Source: Methyloversatilis discipulorum (lineage in GTDB: Bacteria > Pseudomonadota > Gammaproteobacteria > Burkholderiales > Rhodocyclaceae). From it: a DNA stretch of 64,000 nucleotides. Position numbers and translations under genes: made by a program. Shown one piece after another: positions 46,332 to 54,254 of the stretch. The stretch lies in the NCBI RefSeq assembly GCF_000527135.1, contig NZ_AZUP01000001.1, forward strand, positions 4,179,535-4,243,534, read 5' to 3'. The notes beneath the pieces are model-generated. The model ran no database searches. It was not told where the DNA came from and saw nothing but the letters and a program-made list of their open reading frames with translations. Each line of letters starts with the position of its first letter. Within the stretch, counting starts at the first letter, position 1.

Positions 46332-47159
46332 GTGAAGAAGCTGAAGCTTGACGAAACTGGCGATTCCGACGATCTGCAGGCCTTGTTCGACAGCATTGCC
46401 AGCGAGACGCCGCAGAAGGTGCGTCTCGAAGTCGTACCCGAGGCGGTAAACAGCGTCGGCGGCGATTCCGCCGACCTGGAGGCGCTGTTCGACACCGTAG
46501 CGACCGAATACACCACCTCGCACGCTGTCGATGAGTCGCATGAACTCGAACACAGCTGCGAAAACGTGTTCAACAAGGTCGGACATCTCGCCCGCCAGTT
46601 GCACGACACGCTGCGCCAGCTCGGCTATGACCACGCGCTGGAAGACGTGGCGCAGCAGATGCCGGATGCCCGCAGCCGCCTGAACTACGTCGCCCAGATG
46701 ACCGAAAACGCGGCGAGTCGCGTGCTCAACGCGACCGACGTGGCGATCCCGCTGCAGGACGACGTCGAGAAGCGCTCCAGTGCGCTGCACGACCGCTGGG
46801 AAAAGCTGTACCGCAACGAGCTGTCGGTGGATGAGTTCAAGGCGCTGGCGAACGAAACCCGCGGTTTCCTCGGCGATGTGCCGGGCTTCGCCCGCGACAC
46901 GCGCGCCCAGTTGAACGAAATCATGATGGCGCAGGATTTTCAGGATCTGACCGGTCAGGTCATCAAGAAAATCGTAGAAATGTCGCAAGAGCTGGAGAGC
47001 GGCCTGCTGCAGGTGCTGATCGAAGCCATGCCGGCCGAGAAGCGGGCGGCAACGCCGGAAGGCCTGCTCAACGGACCAGTCATCAATTCGGAAGGCCGCA
47101 GCGACGTGGTGACCAGCCAGGAACAGGTCGACGACCTGCTCGAAAGCCTCGGCTTCTGA
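46332..47159 (+). CDS. cheZ: CheY-P phosphatase CheZ
   Basis: A 275-aa CheZ. The catalytic helix AQDFQDLTGQVIKKIVEM contains Asp205 and Gln209, matching the Asp/Gln pair that removes phosphate from CheY. The C-terminal SQEQVDDLLESLGF is the conserved CheY-binding tail. An N-terminal extension (~1-60) with two similar acidic segments (GDSDDLQALFDSIA and GDSADLEALFDTVA) is unusual. The GTG start follows GAGAGGAAACC. It is 22 bases after cheY. Confidence 0.94.
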   Translation: MKKLKLDETGDSDDLQALFDSIASETPQKVRLEVVPEAVNSVGGDSADLEALFDTVATEYTTSHAVDESHELEHSCENVFNKVGHLARQLHDTLRQLGYDHALEDVAQQMPDARSRLNYVAQMTENAASRVLNATDVAIPLQDDVEKRSSALHDRWEKLYRNELSVDEFKALANETRGFLGDVPGFARDTRAQLNEIMMAQDFQDLTGQVIKKIVEMSQELESGLLQVLIEAMPAEKRAATPEGLLNGPVINSEGRSDVVTSQEQVDDLLESLGF

Positions 47160-47195
47160 GACTGGCGAAGGATGGACGCACAACAAGGTCGGTGA

Positions 47196-47215
47196 GGCAG
47201 AACGCCGTTTCTGCC
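47196..47215. repeat. Small inverted repeat between cheZ and cheA
   Basis: GGCAGAA (47196-47202) and TTCTGCC (47209-47215) with a 6-nt loop lie in the 120-bp gap. It may attenuate read-through from cheZ into cheA, but there is no T-run. Confidence 0.4.
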
Positions 47216-47279
47216 GGACCGTGACAACAGGTGCAGTTGGGCGGACGGATCGACGATCCGGTCGCCACAGGAGCGAAAG

Positions 47280-49169
47280 ATGAGTGACTTTCAGGGAATG
47301 GAAGATCTGCTGCAGGACTTTCTGGTCGAGGCAACCGACCTGCTGTCCGGCGTGGACAACAAGCTGGTCGATCTCGAGAAGACCCCGGGCGACCGCGGTC
47401 TGCTGAACGAGATCTTCCGCGGTTTCCACACCATCAAGGGCGGTGCCGGCTTCCTGAACGCCGCCGAACTGGTCGCCCTCTGTCACCTGACCGAAAATCT
47501 TTTCGACAAGCTGCGCAACGGCGAAATGAACGTGACGCCGGTGCTGATGGACGTCATTCTCGACGCCACCGGCATTGTGCGCGACATGTTCGGCGCGCTC
47601 GAGCGCGGCATGCAGCCGACGGCGGCCGACCCCGGCGTGATGTCCCGCCTGCGCGCCGCGCTGGCTGGCGAACTGACAGCCGAACCGGCCAAGGCGGCCG
47701 CCCCGGTGGCGAAGCCGGTCGCCCCGGCCGCGCCGGCGCCGGTCGGTGCCGAGCCCGACTGGGTGTCGCTGCACCAGGCGGTGACCGGCGTCGTGCCGTC
47801 CGCTCCGCAAGCGGTGCCCGAACCGGCCGCCGCGCGTTCGGCCAACGACGGCGAAGTGGCTGCCGTGGTCAATGCCGCCTTCGGCCGCCGCGCCGGCGAT
47901 CGTCCGGGCGCACCCGCCCCGAGCGGTCGCCGCGACGCCGAGAAGGGCCGCGACAATTCGATCCGCGTCGATACCTCGCGTCTGGACCAGGTGCTGAACC
48001 TGTCCGGCGAGATCGGCCTGACCAAGAACCGCCTGACCTCGCTGCGCGCAGACATCCTGGCCGGCAAGAACGACAGCGATACGCTGCATGCGCTCGACGC
48101 AGCGGTGAGCCAGCTCGACCTGCTGGTGTCCGACCTGCAGAACGCGGTGATGAAGACCCGCATGCAGCCGATCGGCCGCCTGTTCCAGAAGTACCCGCGC
48201 ATCGCCCGCGACCTCGCCCGCAACCTCGGCAAGGACGTCGAGCTGGCGCTGGTCGGCGAGGAAACCGAAATCGACAAGACGATGATCGAGGATCTGTCCG
48301 ATCCGATCATCCACCTGATCCGCAACGCGGTCGATCACGGCGTCGAGACGCCGGACGAGCGCATGGCCCAGGGCAAGCCGGGCAAGTCGGTCGTGCGCCT
48401 CGAAGCGCGCCAGGAGGGCGATCACATCGTCATCATGGTGGCCGACGACGGCCGCGGCATGAACGCCGAGCGCCTGCGTGCCAAGGCGCTGGAGAAGGGT
48501 CTCATCACCGATGAGGAAGCGAACACGCTGGACGAGCGTTCGAGCCTGAACCTGGTGTTCCTGCCCGGCTTCTCGACGGCCGCCACGGTGTCCGACGTGT
48601 CGGGCCGCGGTGTCGGCATGGACGTGGTGAAGACCAATATCCAGAAGCTGAACGGCTCGATCGAAATCCGCTCGGTGCAGGGCAAGGGCACCACCTTCGT
48701 CATCTCGCTGCCGCTGACGCTGGCGATACTGCCGGTGCTGCTGGTGCGCCTGGCCGAACAGCACTTCGCGGTGCCGCTGTCGATGGTGCGCGAAATCCTG
48801 CCGATCCAGCACGAGGACATCCAGGAAGTCGGCGGTCGCGCCACCATGGTGGTGCGCGGCGAAGTGATGCCGGTGCTGCCGCTGGCCCGCCTGCTCGGCT
48901 GGCCGCAGAAGAATCATCCGCAGTATGGCGTGCTGATGCAGTCTGCCGAGTCGTCCTTCATCCTGGCGATCGACAACTTCGCCGGTCGCGAGGACGCGGT
49001 GATCAAGAGCCTGGACGACTTCCGTCCGAAGGGCGTGGCCGGTGTGACCACGCTGTCGAATGGTCAGATCGTGTTGATTCTCGACATGAAGGAACTGCTG
49101 GGCTCGATGGGCGACACGCGCGGCGTATCGCGTTCCAGCCTGATCGGTCACGTCGCCCGCGCCGCCTGA
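47280..49169 (+). CDS. cheA: Chemotaxis histidine kinase CheA (cluster 2)
   Basis: A 629-aa CheA of the short kind without a P2 domain. The HPt domain (~1-110) has its phospho-His in FRGFHTIKGGAGFLNA, much like Pseudomonas CheA. A ~115-residue Ala/Pro-rich linker follows, then dimerisation (DTSRLDQVLNLSGEIGL), ATPase (HLIRNAVDHGV, DDGRGM, GRGVGMDVV) and CheW-like domains. Its linker lacks the aromatic-Gly-Phe motif of CheA1. GGAGCGAAAG lies before the ATG. It closes the cluster 2 operon and is followed by a strong terminator. Confidence 0.94.
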   Translation: MSDFQGMEDLLQDFLVEATDLLSGVDNKLVDLEKTPGDRGLLNEIFRGFHTIKGGAGFLNAAELVALCHLTENLFDKLRNGEMNVTPVLMDVILDATGIVRDMFGALERGMQPTAADPGVMSRLRAALAGELTAEPAKAAAPVAKPVAPAAPAPVGAEPDWVSLHQAVTGVVPSAPQAVPEPAAARSANDGEVAAVVNAAFGRRAGDRPGAPAPSGRRDAEKGRDNSIRVDTSRLDQVLNLSGEIGLTKNRLTSLRADILAGKNDSDTLHALDAAVSQLDLLVSDLQNAVMKTRMQPIGRLFQKYPRIARDLARNLGKDVELALVGEETEIDKTMIEDLSDPIIHLIRNAVDHGVETPDERMAQGKPGKSVVRLEARQEGDHIVIMVADDGRGMNAERLRAKALEKGLITDEEANTLDERSSLNLVFLPGFSTAATVSDVSGRGVGMDVVKTNIQKLNGSIEIRSVQGKGTTFVISLPLTLAILPVLLVRLAEQHFAVPLSMVREILPIQHEDIQEVGGRATMVVRGEVMPVLPLARLLGWPQKNHPQYGVLMQSAESSFILAIDNFAGREDAVIKSLDDFRPKGVAGVTTLSNGQIVLILDMKELLGSMGDTRGVSRSSLIGHVARAA

Positions 49170-49196
49170 CGCCCCCTGTTTCAACGCTGTTTCAGA

Positions 49197-49231
49197 GAGC
49201 CCGCCCGGGCCAAGTCCGGGCGGGCTCTTTT
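49197..49231 (+). terminator. Rho-independent terminator after cheA2
   Basis: A perfect 12-bp stem, GAGCCCGCCCGG (49197-49208) with CCGGGCGGGCTC (49216-49227), 7-nt loop, then TTTT. Confidence 0.9.
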
Positions 49232-49282
49232 CCTTTGCTGGCCTGGGTCTCAGGGCTGCCTGCCTCGCAATCTCTCTGCCCC

Positions 49283-49309
49283 TAAAGAGTTCAGTTCGAG
49301 GGTCGATAA
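49283..49309 (+). promoter_or_regulatory. FliA (sigma-28) promoter of a 116-aa orphan gene
   Basis: TAAAGAGT (49283-49290), 11 bp, GTCGATAA (49302-49309). Its -10 is the closest in the window to the enteric GCCGATAA. It lies ~47 bp before the gene at 49357. Confidence 0.7.
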
Positions 49310-49356
49310 GAAAGCATACCCGGCACTTCGCCGATCGCTACCGAGGGAGTCAAACC

Positions 49357-49707
49357 ATGGCCGAAGCTACCCTGATCCAGCCGATTTCGTCCCCGTTTCC
49401 CGCTGCCGCGATGCTGCCTGCGGCCAGCATCCAGGCCCATCACGCCGAGATCATGCGATTGATGGATGCGATCGAGACGCTCGGCAACGAGGCGATGGTG
49501 ACCGCGATGAATCTCGCCGGCGAGGCGGCCGAAGCCGACGCGCGGGGCCTCTTCATGCGCGCGCAGGAAGTGCGCGCCTGGGTGCAGACCACGCTCGACA
49601 TGGTCAATACCGACGCGCTGTGCCCGGACCTGTCGGGTCAGCTTGCCTACCAGGGCGTCGAGCAGGCAGCGCGCCTTGTCGCGGCGCGTGAAACCCTGCC
49701 GCGCTGA
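49357..49707 (+). CDS. Uncharacterised 116-aa protein in the FliA regulon
   Basis: I do not recognise this protein. It is 116 aa, helical and acidic, without a signal peptide or membrane segment. The first ~25 residues are Pro/Ala-rich; a longer helical part (~28-85) carries IQAHHAEIMRLMDAIETLGN and ADARGLFMRAQEVRAWVQ, and the C-terminus is VAARETLPR. It has a strong FliA-type promoter, a ribosome-binding GAGGGAG before the ATG, and sits between cheA2 and flhB, so a late flagellar or chemotaxis role is inferred. A small secreted or cytoplasmic partner of the motor or array is possible. Confidence 0.8.
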   Translation: MAEATLIQPISSPFPAAAMLPAASIQAHHAEIMRLMDAIETLGNEAMVTAMNLAGEAAEADARGLFMRAQEVRAWVQTTLDMVNTDALCPDLSGQLAYQGVEQAARLVAARETLPR

Positions 49708-49765
49708 AATCGACCACTGTCTGTTCCAATCGCCGAAGCACGATTGATGCAGGCGAGGACACCGA

Positions 49766-50095
49766 GTGTCGAAAAATCCTGAGCAGGACTTCGATTTTGA
49801 CGTCTGGAAGGAGCTGGCCCATTCAGATCCCCAGACCTATTTCGCGGAGCGACGGCGCGTGATCGAACAATTCATCAATACCTGCCCCCCGGACAAGCAG
49901 GCGGTTCTGCGCGACCTGCAGGTACGCATCGATGCCAGCCGGGCGATGGCGGGCTCACCCAACCAGTCGGTGCGCGAGCTGTCGCGCATGATGGAGGACT
50001 ACCTGCTCGCGCTGTCCGAGCGCCTGATGGCGCTGCATCGCGAAACATCGGCGCTGCAGACGTCGCTGCGCCAGGGATTGCGCGGCTCGGCCTGA
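49766..50095 (+). CDS. DUF3135-like small protein
   Basis: A 109-aa cytoplasmic protein without a known activity. The segment DFDVWKELAHSDPQTYFAERRRVIEQFI resembles DUF3135 proteins of proteobacteria; a helical C-terminal part (SVRELSRMMEDYLLALSERL) follows. The GTG start at 49766 is about 7 bases from GAGGAC. It lies 58 bp after the 116-aa orphan and may share its FliA transcript. The DUF assignment is from pattern memory and should be treated as tentative. Confidence 0.65.
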   Translation: MSKNPEQDFDFDVWKELAHSDPQTYFAERRRVIEQFINTCPPDKQAVLRDLQVRIDASRAMAGSPNQSVRELSRMMEDYLLALSERLMALHRETSALQTSLRQGLRGSA

Positions 50096-50302
50096 GTCCG
50101 CCGCCAGCGGGCGCAGCGCGCACGGCAGGGCTGGCGCGGCAGTTTCCGGGCTGCCATGCCCCACCGCCCACCTCTCGCACCAAGCTCCTGCGCCTGACCC
50201 GCCCGAGGTCGCAGATGGGGTGATCTTCGGCCGCTGTTCCGCCGATTGCCTCCGGTCTCCGCGGCGCATCATCCTGCGCATTGCCGAACCGGGTCTGCGC
50301 AC

Positions 50303-51439
50303 GTGGCAGAAGAAAGCGATCTCGAAAAGACAGAACCAGCGTCACAGCGACGACTGGAAAAGGCGCGCGAAGAAGGGCAGGTGCCCAATTCGCGCGAACT
50401 GGCGACCTTTCTCGTCACCATCACCGGCGTCGCCGGCATGTCTGCGCTCGCCGGCTGGATGTGGCCGCGCAGCGCCAATCTGCTGCGCGACGGCCTGACC
50501 ATAGACCGGCGCGCCATCTTCGATCCGGCGGCGATGTTCGCGCTGCTGATCGAGCGCTCCACAGATGCCCTGCTGATGCTGGCGCCGCTGTTCATCGCGC
50601 TGATGCTGGCTGCCTTCGTGTCGCCCTTTCTCATGGCGGGCTGGAACTTCGCGCCGAAGGCACTCGAACCGAAGTTCTCGAAACTGAATCCGGCAGCCGG
50701 TCTGAAGCGCATGTTCTCGTCCACGGCGGCGGTCGAGCTGGGCAAGAGCATCGGCAAGGCGACGCTGGTGGGCAGCGTCGCGGCCTGGGTGGTCATGCGC
50801 GACCACGAGAAGCTGTTCGCGCTGTTCGGCGCGCCGGTCGACGTCGCGCTCGGCGCCACCGGCGACCTCATCATGACGGCAACCCTGCTGCTGGTCGCCG
50901 GCATGGCGCTCATCGTCGCCATCGATGTGCCCTTCCAGCTCTGGCACTACCACTCCGAACTGAAGATGACCAAGGAGGAGGCGCGCCAGGAATTCAAGGA
51001 GCAGGAGGGCGATCCGCACGTGAAGGGGCGCATCCGCCAGCAACAGCGCGAAATGGCGCGCAGCCGGATGATGGCCAACGTGCCGAAGGCCGACGTGGTG
51101 GTGACCAACCCGACCCACTACTCGGTTGCACTGCGCTACGACGCGGCACGCGGCGGTGCGCCGCGGGTTGTGGCCAAAGGGGCGGGCGAGATGGCGCTGC
51201 GCATCCGGACCGTCGCCAGCGAGCACGGTGTGCCGCTGGTCGAGGCGCCGCCGCTGGCGCGCGCGCTGCACAAGCACTGCGAACTGGAGCAGGAAGTGCC
51301 GGCCCGGCTGTTCCGCGCGGTGGCCGAGGTGCTGGCCTATGTCTATCAGCTCAACGACGCTTTTTCCCGTGGCGGCGACATTCCGAAGATGCCCGGCGAC
51401 CTGCCGGTGCCGGATGACATGGATCCTGGCAGCGACTGA
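50303..51439 (+). CDS. flhB: Flagellar type III export switch protein FlhB
   Basis: A 378-aa FlhB. The start AEESDLEKTEPASQRRLEKAREEGQ matches the family N-terminus, so I chose the GTG at 50303 although no good ribosome binding site is visible. Four membrane segments lie between ~30 and 210. The cytoplasmic domain has the self-cleaving NPTH site in VVVTNPTHYSVAL, which switches export from hook to filament substrates. It is separated from flhA by an MCP and a minus-strand gene, which is an unusual arrangement. The 207-bp gap upstream has no clear FliA promoter. Confidence 0.94.
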   Translation: MAEESDLEKTEPASQRRLEKAREEGQVPNSRELATFLVTITGVAGMSALAGWMWPRSANLLRDGLTIDRRAIFDPAAMFALLIERSTDALLMLAPLFIALMLAAFVSPFLMAGWNFAPKALEPKFSKLNPAAGLKRMFSSTAAVELGKSIGKATLVGSVAAWVVMRDHEKLFALFGAPVDVALGATGDLIMTATLLLVAGMALIVAIDVPFQLWHYHSELKMTKEEARQEFKEQEGDPHVKGRIRQQQREMARSRMMANVPKADVVVTNPTHYSVALRYDAARGGAPRVVAKGAGEMALRIRTVASEHGVPLVEAPPLARALHKHCELEQEVPARLFRAVAEVLAYVYQLNDAFSRGGDIPKMPGDLPVPDDMDPGSD

Positions 51440-51491
51440 CGTGCCATACGAAATCCCTGATCGGCCGTATGTCGGATGAGTGATTCCTGCC

Positions 51492-51518
51492 TCAAGCGCT
51501 GTGTGCGCCAGCCGTTAA
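51492..51518 (+). promoter_or_regulatory. FliA (sigma-28) promoter of an MCP gene
   Basis: TCAAGCGC (51492-51499), 11 bp, GCCGTTAA (51511-51518), ~45 bp before the MCP at 51563. Confidence 0.75.
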
Positions 51519-51562
51519 CTCATTGAGTTTTCTGCACACAATCCGCTCCTGAGGGACGCTTC

Positions 51563-53200
51563 ATGAAGAACCTGAGAATCTCCACCCGTCTTGCTCTCGG
51601 CTTTGGCCTGATCGCACTGATCTTCGTTGCGGTGGCCGTTTTCGTCGAAATCCAGTCGGTGCGCATGAGTGCCAGCGCTCACGAGATCCGCGCGCTGACC
51701 CAGCCCAAGGTCGATGCGATCGCCGATCTGAACGACGCGGTGCAGCGGGTGCGCGTCTACTCGCGCAGCGCCATCATCGAAACCGAGGACGCCGCGATCC
51801 AGAAGGTACGCGTCAAGCTGGAGGACTACGTCGGCAAGGCCGACGAGGCGGTCAAGCGCCTCGGCGCACTGGTCGCCTTGCCCGGCAGCGAGGAGGCCGA
51901 GCGGGCTTTGTTTGCCCAGCTCGAACAGCGCTTGCAGGCCTTCCGCGGCATTTCGCAGGAGGTCTTGGCCCTGGGGCTGGTCAATCGCAACACGGAGGCG
52001 AACGAACTGCTGCACTCGACGCATGGCCCGGCGGCGACGGCGTTGAACGAGGCGTCGATGGCGCTGCGCGAGCGGGTGCGCAGCCGCAACGACGGCGCCA
52101 TCGCGGCGCTCGAGGACTCGGCCGAGGCACTGACGCGCGCCGTGCTCATCGCCGGCGTCCTGTTCATCGTGGCGGCAGTCGTCGTGTCGCTCATCATCAC
52201 CCGCAGCATCTCCAGCCAGCTCGGCCATACCTTGTCCGCTGTCCGGCGGATCGCCGACGGCGATCTGACCACCGATCTGCGACCGGAGGGCGAAAGCGAG
52301 CCGGCGCAGGTATTGCGCGCGGTCCAGTCGATGCAGCAGTCGCTGCGTGGCATGGTGCGCACGATAGGCGAAGCCACCGGCAAGCTGGGCGACTCGGCCG
52401 CCCACCTGTCCGGCGCCACCCAGCAGGTGCGGCTCGCCTCGGATTCGCAGGCGGAACTGGCGGCCGCGATGGCCGCCTCGCTGGAGGAGCTGTCGACCTC
52501 GATTACCCACGTCAGCGAGCTGAGCAACGAAGCACGCGACGCCTCGCAAGTGGCCGGCGAGCACGCCGCGGACGGTGCCGGCGACATCGGCCGCATGGTG
52601 GGGCAGATGCGCGAAGTGACCGAGGGCATCGAGAGCAGCGCGCAGCGCGCGCTCGAACTGGGCAGTGAAGTCGCGCACATCACGCGCATCGTCCATGTGA
52701 TCCGTGACGTCGCCGATCAGACCAATCTGCTGGCGCTGAATGCGGCGATCGAGGCCGCGCGCGCCGGCGAGATGGGGCGGGGGTTCGCGGTGGTTGCCGA
52801 CGAGGTGCGCAAACTGGCTGAACAGTCGGCGCGCTCGGCCACTGAGATCACCGATATGGTGACGCGTATCCAGAGCGGTGCGACCGAGGTGTCGAGCACC
52901 ATGCAGAGCACGGTTCAGCGGGTACATGCGGGTCTGGCGACGGCCGAGCAGGGACGGGCCAAGGTGCTGGACATCGATGCGCACGCCCGACAGGTCGCCG
53001 GCACGATAGGCGAGGTGTCCGGCGGATTGCAGGAGCAGGCCGTAGCCAGCCAGGATCTGGCGCGGCGCGTCGAGCAGATCGTGCAGGTGGTCGAGGAGAA
53101 CGCCAGTGCTGCGGCGTCGGTCGCGACTTCGGCGAGCGAGCTGGCCAGCCTCTCCGAACAGCTGCAGGGCGAGGTGAGTCGCTTCCGCACAGCGGCCTGA
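51563..53200 (+). CDS. Methyl-accepting chemotaxis protein (four-helix-bundle sensor)
   Basis: A 545-aa classical receptor. Membrane segments lie at ~10-32 and ~190-212; the ~155-residue periplasmic region looks like a four-helix bundle of the 4HB_MCP/Tar type. HAMP ([24 protein letters not shown]) and the signalling hairpin with tip [20 protein letters not shown] follow. It ends VSRFRTAA without a tether motif. The ligand cannot be inferred. It is inserted between flhB and flhA and has its own FliA-type promoter and a downstream region with a terminator on the opposite strand. Confidence 0.9.
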   Translation: MKNLRISTRLALGFGLIALIFVAVAVFVEIQSVRMSASAHEIRALTQPKVDAIADLNDAVQRVRVYSRSAIIETEDAAIQKVRVKLEDYVGKADEAVKRLGALVALPGSEEAERALFAQLEQRLQAFRGISQEVLALGLVNRNTEANELLHSTHGPAATALNEASMALRERVRSRNDGAIAALEDSAEALTRAVLIAGVLFIVAAVVVSLIITRSISSQLGHTLSAVRRIADGDLTTDLRPEGESEPAQVLRAVQSMQQSLRGMVRTIGEATGKLGDSAAHLSGATQQVRLASDSQAELAAAMAASLEELSTSITHVSELSNEARDASQVAGEHAADGAGDIGRMVGQMREVTEGIESSAQRALELGSEVAHITRIVHVIRDVADQTNLLALNAAIEAARAGEMGRGFAVVADEVRKLAEQSARSATEITDMVTRIQSGATEVSSTMQSTVQRVHAGLATAEQGRAKVLDIDAHARQVAGTIGEVSGGLQEQAVASQDLARRVEQIVQVVEENASAAASVATSASELASLSEQLQGEVSRFRTAA

Positions 53201-53226
53201 GCCGGACAGCAGGCGGGCGAACAGGC

Positions 53227-53255
53227 AAAAAAAACGGGCACCACGCGGGTGCCCG
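53227..53255 (-). terminator. Rho-independent terminator of the glycine-zipper gene
   Basis: On the minus strand, an 8-bp stem (53255-53248 with 53242-53235) is followed by a run of eight T (53234-53227). Confidence 0.88.
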
Positions 53256-53293
53256 AAAGGGGTCCTCAGAGAGAGGAAGGAGGAAACCTGTGT

Positions 53294-54076
53294 TCAGTCG
53301 GCCATCACGAGCCGGTTGCCCTGCAGCCTGACCTTGTCGCCGGTGCGCCAGACCGGTTCCGCGTCCAGCGTGACCGTGCGGTACTCGCCGTTTTCCATGC
53401 GCACACCCACTTCCCAGCGTGAGGTCGTGCGCTGCGTCTTTTCGACCTGGTGGCCGGCATAGGCGCCGCCGGCAATGCCGATCAGCGTCGCGATCGTGCG
53501 CCCGCTGCCCTTGCCGACCTGATTGCCGAGCAGACCGCCCACCACGCCGCCAGCGGCAGCACCCAGACCGCTGGGGTCGGCCGCCGCCTTTACCTCGCGT
53601 ACCGATTCGACCAGACCGCAGTCGGCGCAAACCGGCGCCGGAGCGCGGTAATCGGCTTCGCTGCGCGGCAGCGTCTGTTCGTAGGCGGTGCGCGGCTGCG
53701 CCGGAATGACATCGATGCCCGAGTCGTAGGTCCGGTCCGCGACCTTCACCGCACCTGTTTCGCCAGCGTCGGCGACATGCACCTTCTTCGCTGCCACAGC
53801 CTTGACGACCGGCTTCTCGCTGCGCTTTTCAGCGGGTCTGTCAGCGACGGCGGTCGGCTGAGCCGGTTCGGGGGCGGCAACGACTGCTTGGGTCGCCGGA
53901 GCCGGCGTCGTGCCCGTCTGTGCGGCGGCCGCGATGACCGGTGCAGGCGTGGCCGGCTCGAAGAAGCCGGACATTTTGGCGATGCCGACTGCGCTGAAGG
54001 CGGTGACCGAGACAGCGGCCACCCACAGAGCGGGGTGAAGCGAACTGGCTGAAGCGGCACGGGCCGGGGCGTTCAT
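53294..54076 (-). CDS. Glycine-zipper 2TM domain protein, outer-membrane lipoprotein-like
   Basis: A 260-aa protein. An N-terminal membrane segment (~14-35, WVAAVSVTAFSAVGIAKM) is followed by a long Pro/Ala linker and, near residues 170-215, a glycine zipper (GLGAAAGGVVGGLLGNQVGKGSGR ... GAYAGHQVE, quoted in parts). The C-terminal ~45 residues (WEVGVRMENGEYRTV ... WRTGDKVRL) resemble the SlyB/17 kDa antigen family. It probably sits in the envelope with the glycine zipper in the membrane. It lacks a lipobox. AGGAGACTACAG precedes the start, and a terminator follows. Its link to flagella is only positional. Confidence 0.75.
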   Translation of the reverse strand: MNAPARAASASSLHPALWVAAVSVTAFSAVGIAKMSGFFEPATPAPVIAAAAQTGTTPAPATQAVVAAPEPAQPTAVADRPAEKRSEKPVVKAVAAKKVHVADAGETGAVKVADRTYDSGIDVIPAQPRTAYEQTLPRSEADYRAPAPVCADCGLVESVREVKAAADPSGLGAAAGGVVGGLLGNQVGKGSGRTIATLIGIAGGAYAGHQVEKTQRTTSRWEVGVRMENGEYRTVTLDAEPVWRTGDKVRLQGNRLVMAD

Positions 54077-54254
54077 CTGTAGTCTCCTGGGACTGGGGTG
54101 CGACAGTGCAAGTAACGCACGCCGACGTGAACAGGAGCGCCCCCTGTTTGTAAGGGCGTTTTGCGCTGCGTAACAATCCAGTCGACCCAATAGCCGGGGA
54201 AAACCCCTCTTCTTTCTCCGGTTTGATGGACGTCACCTGCGATGAAATGTCGCC

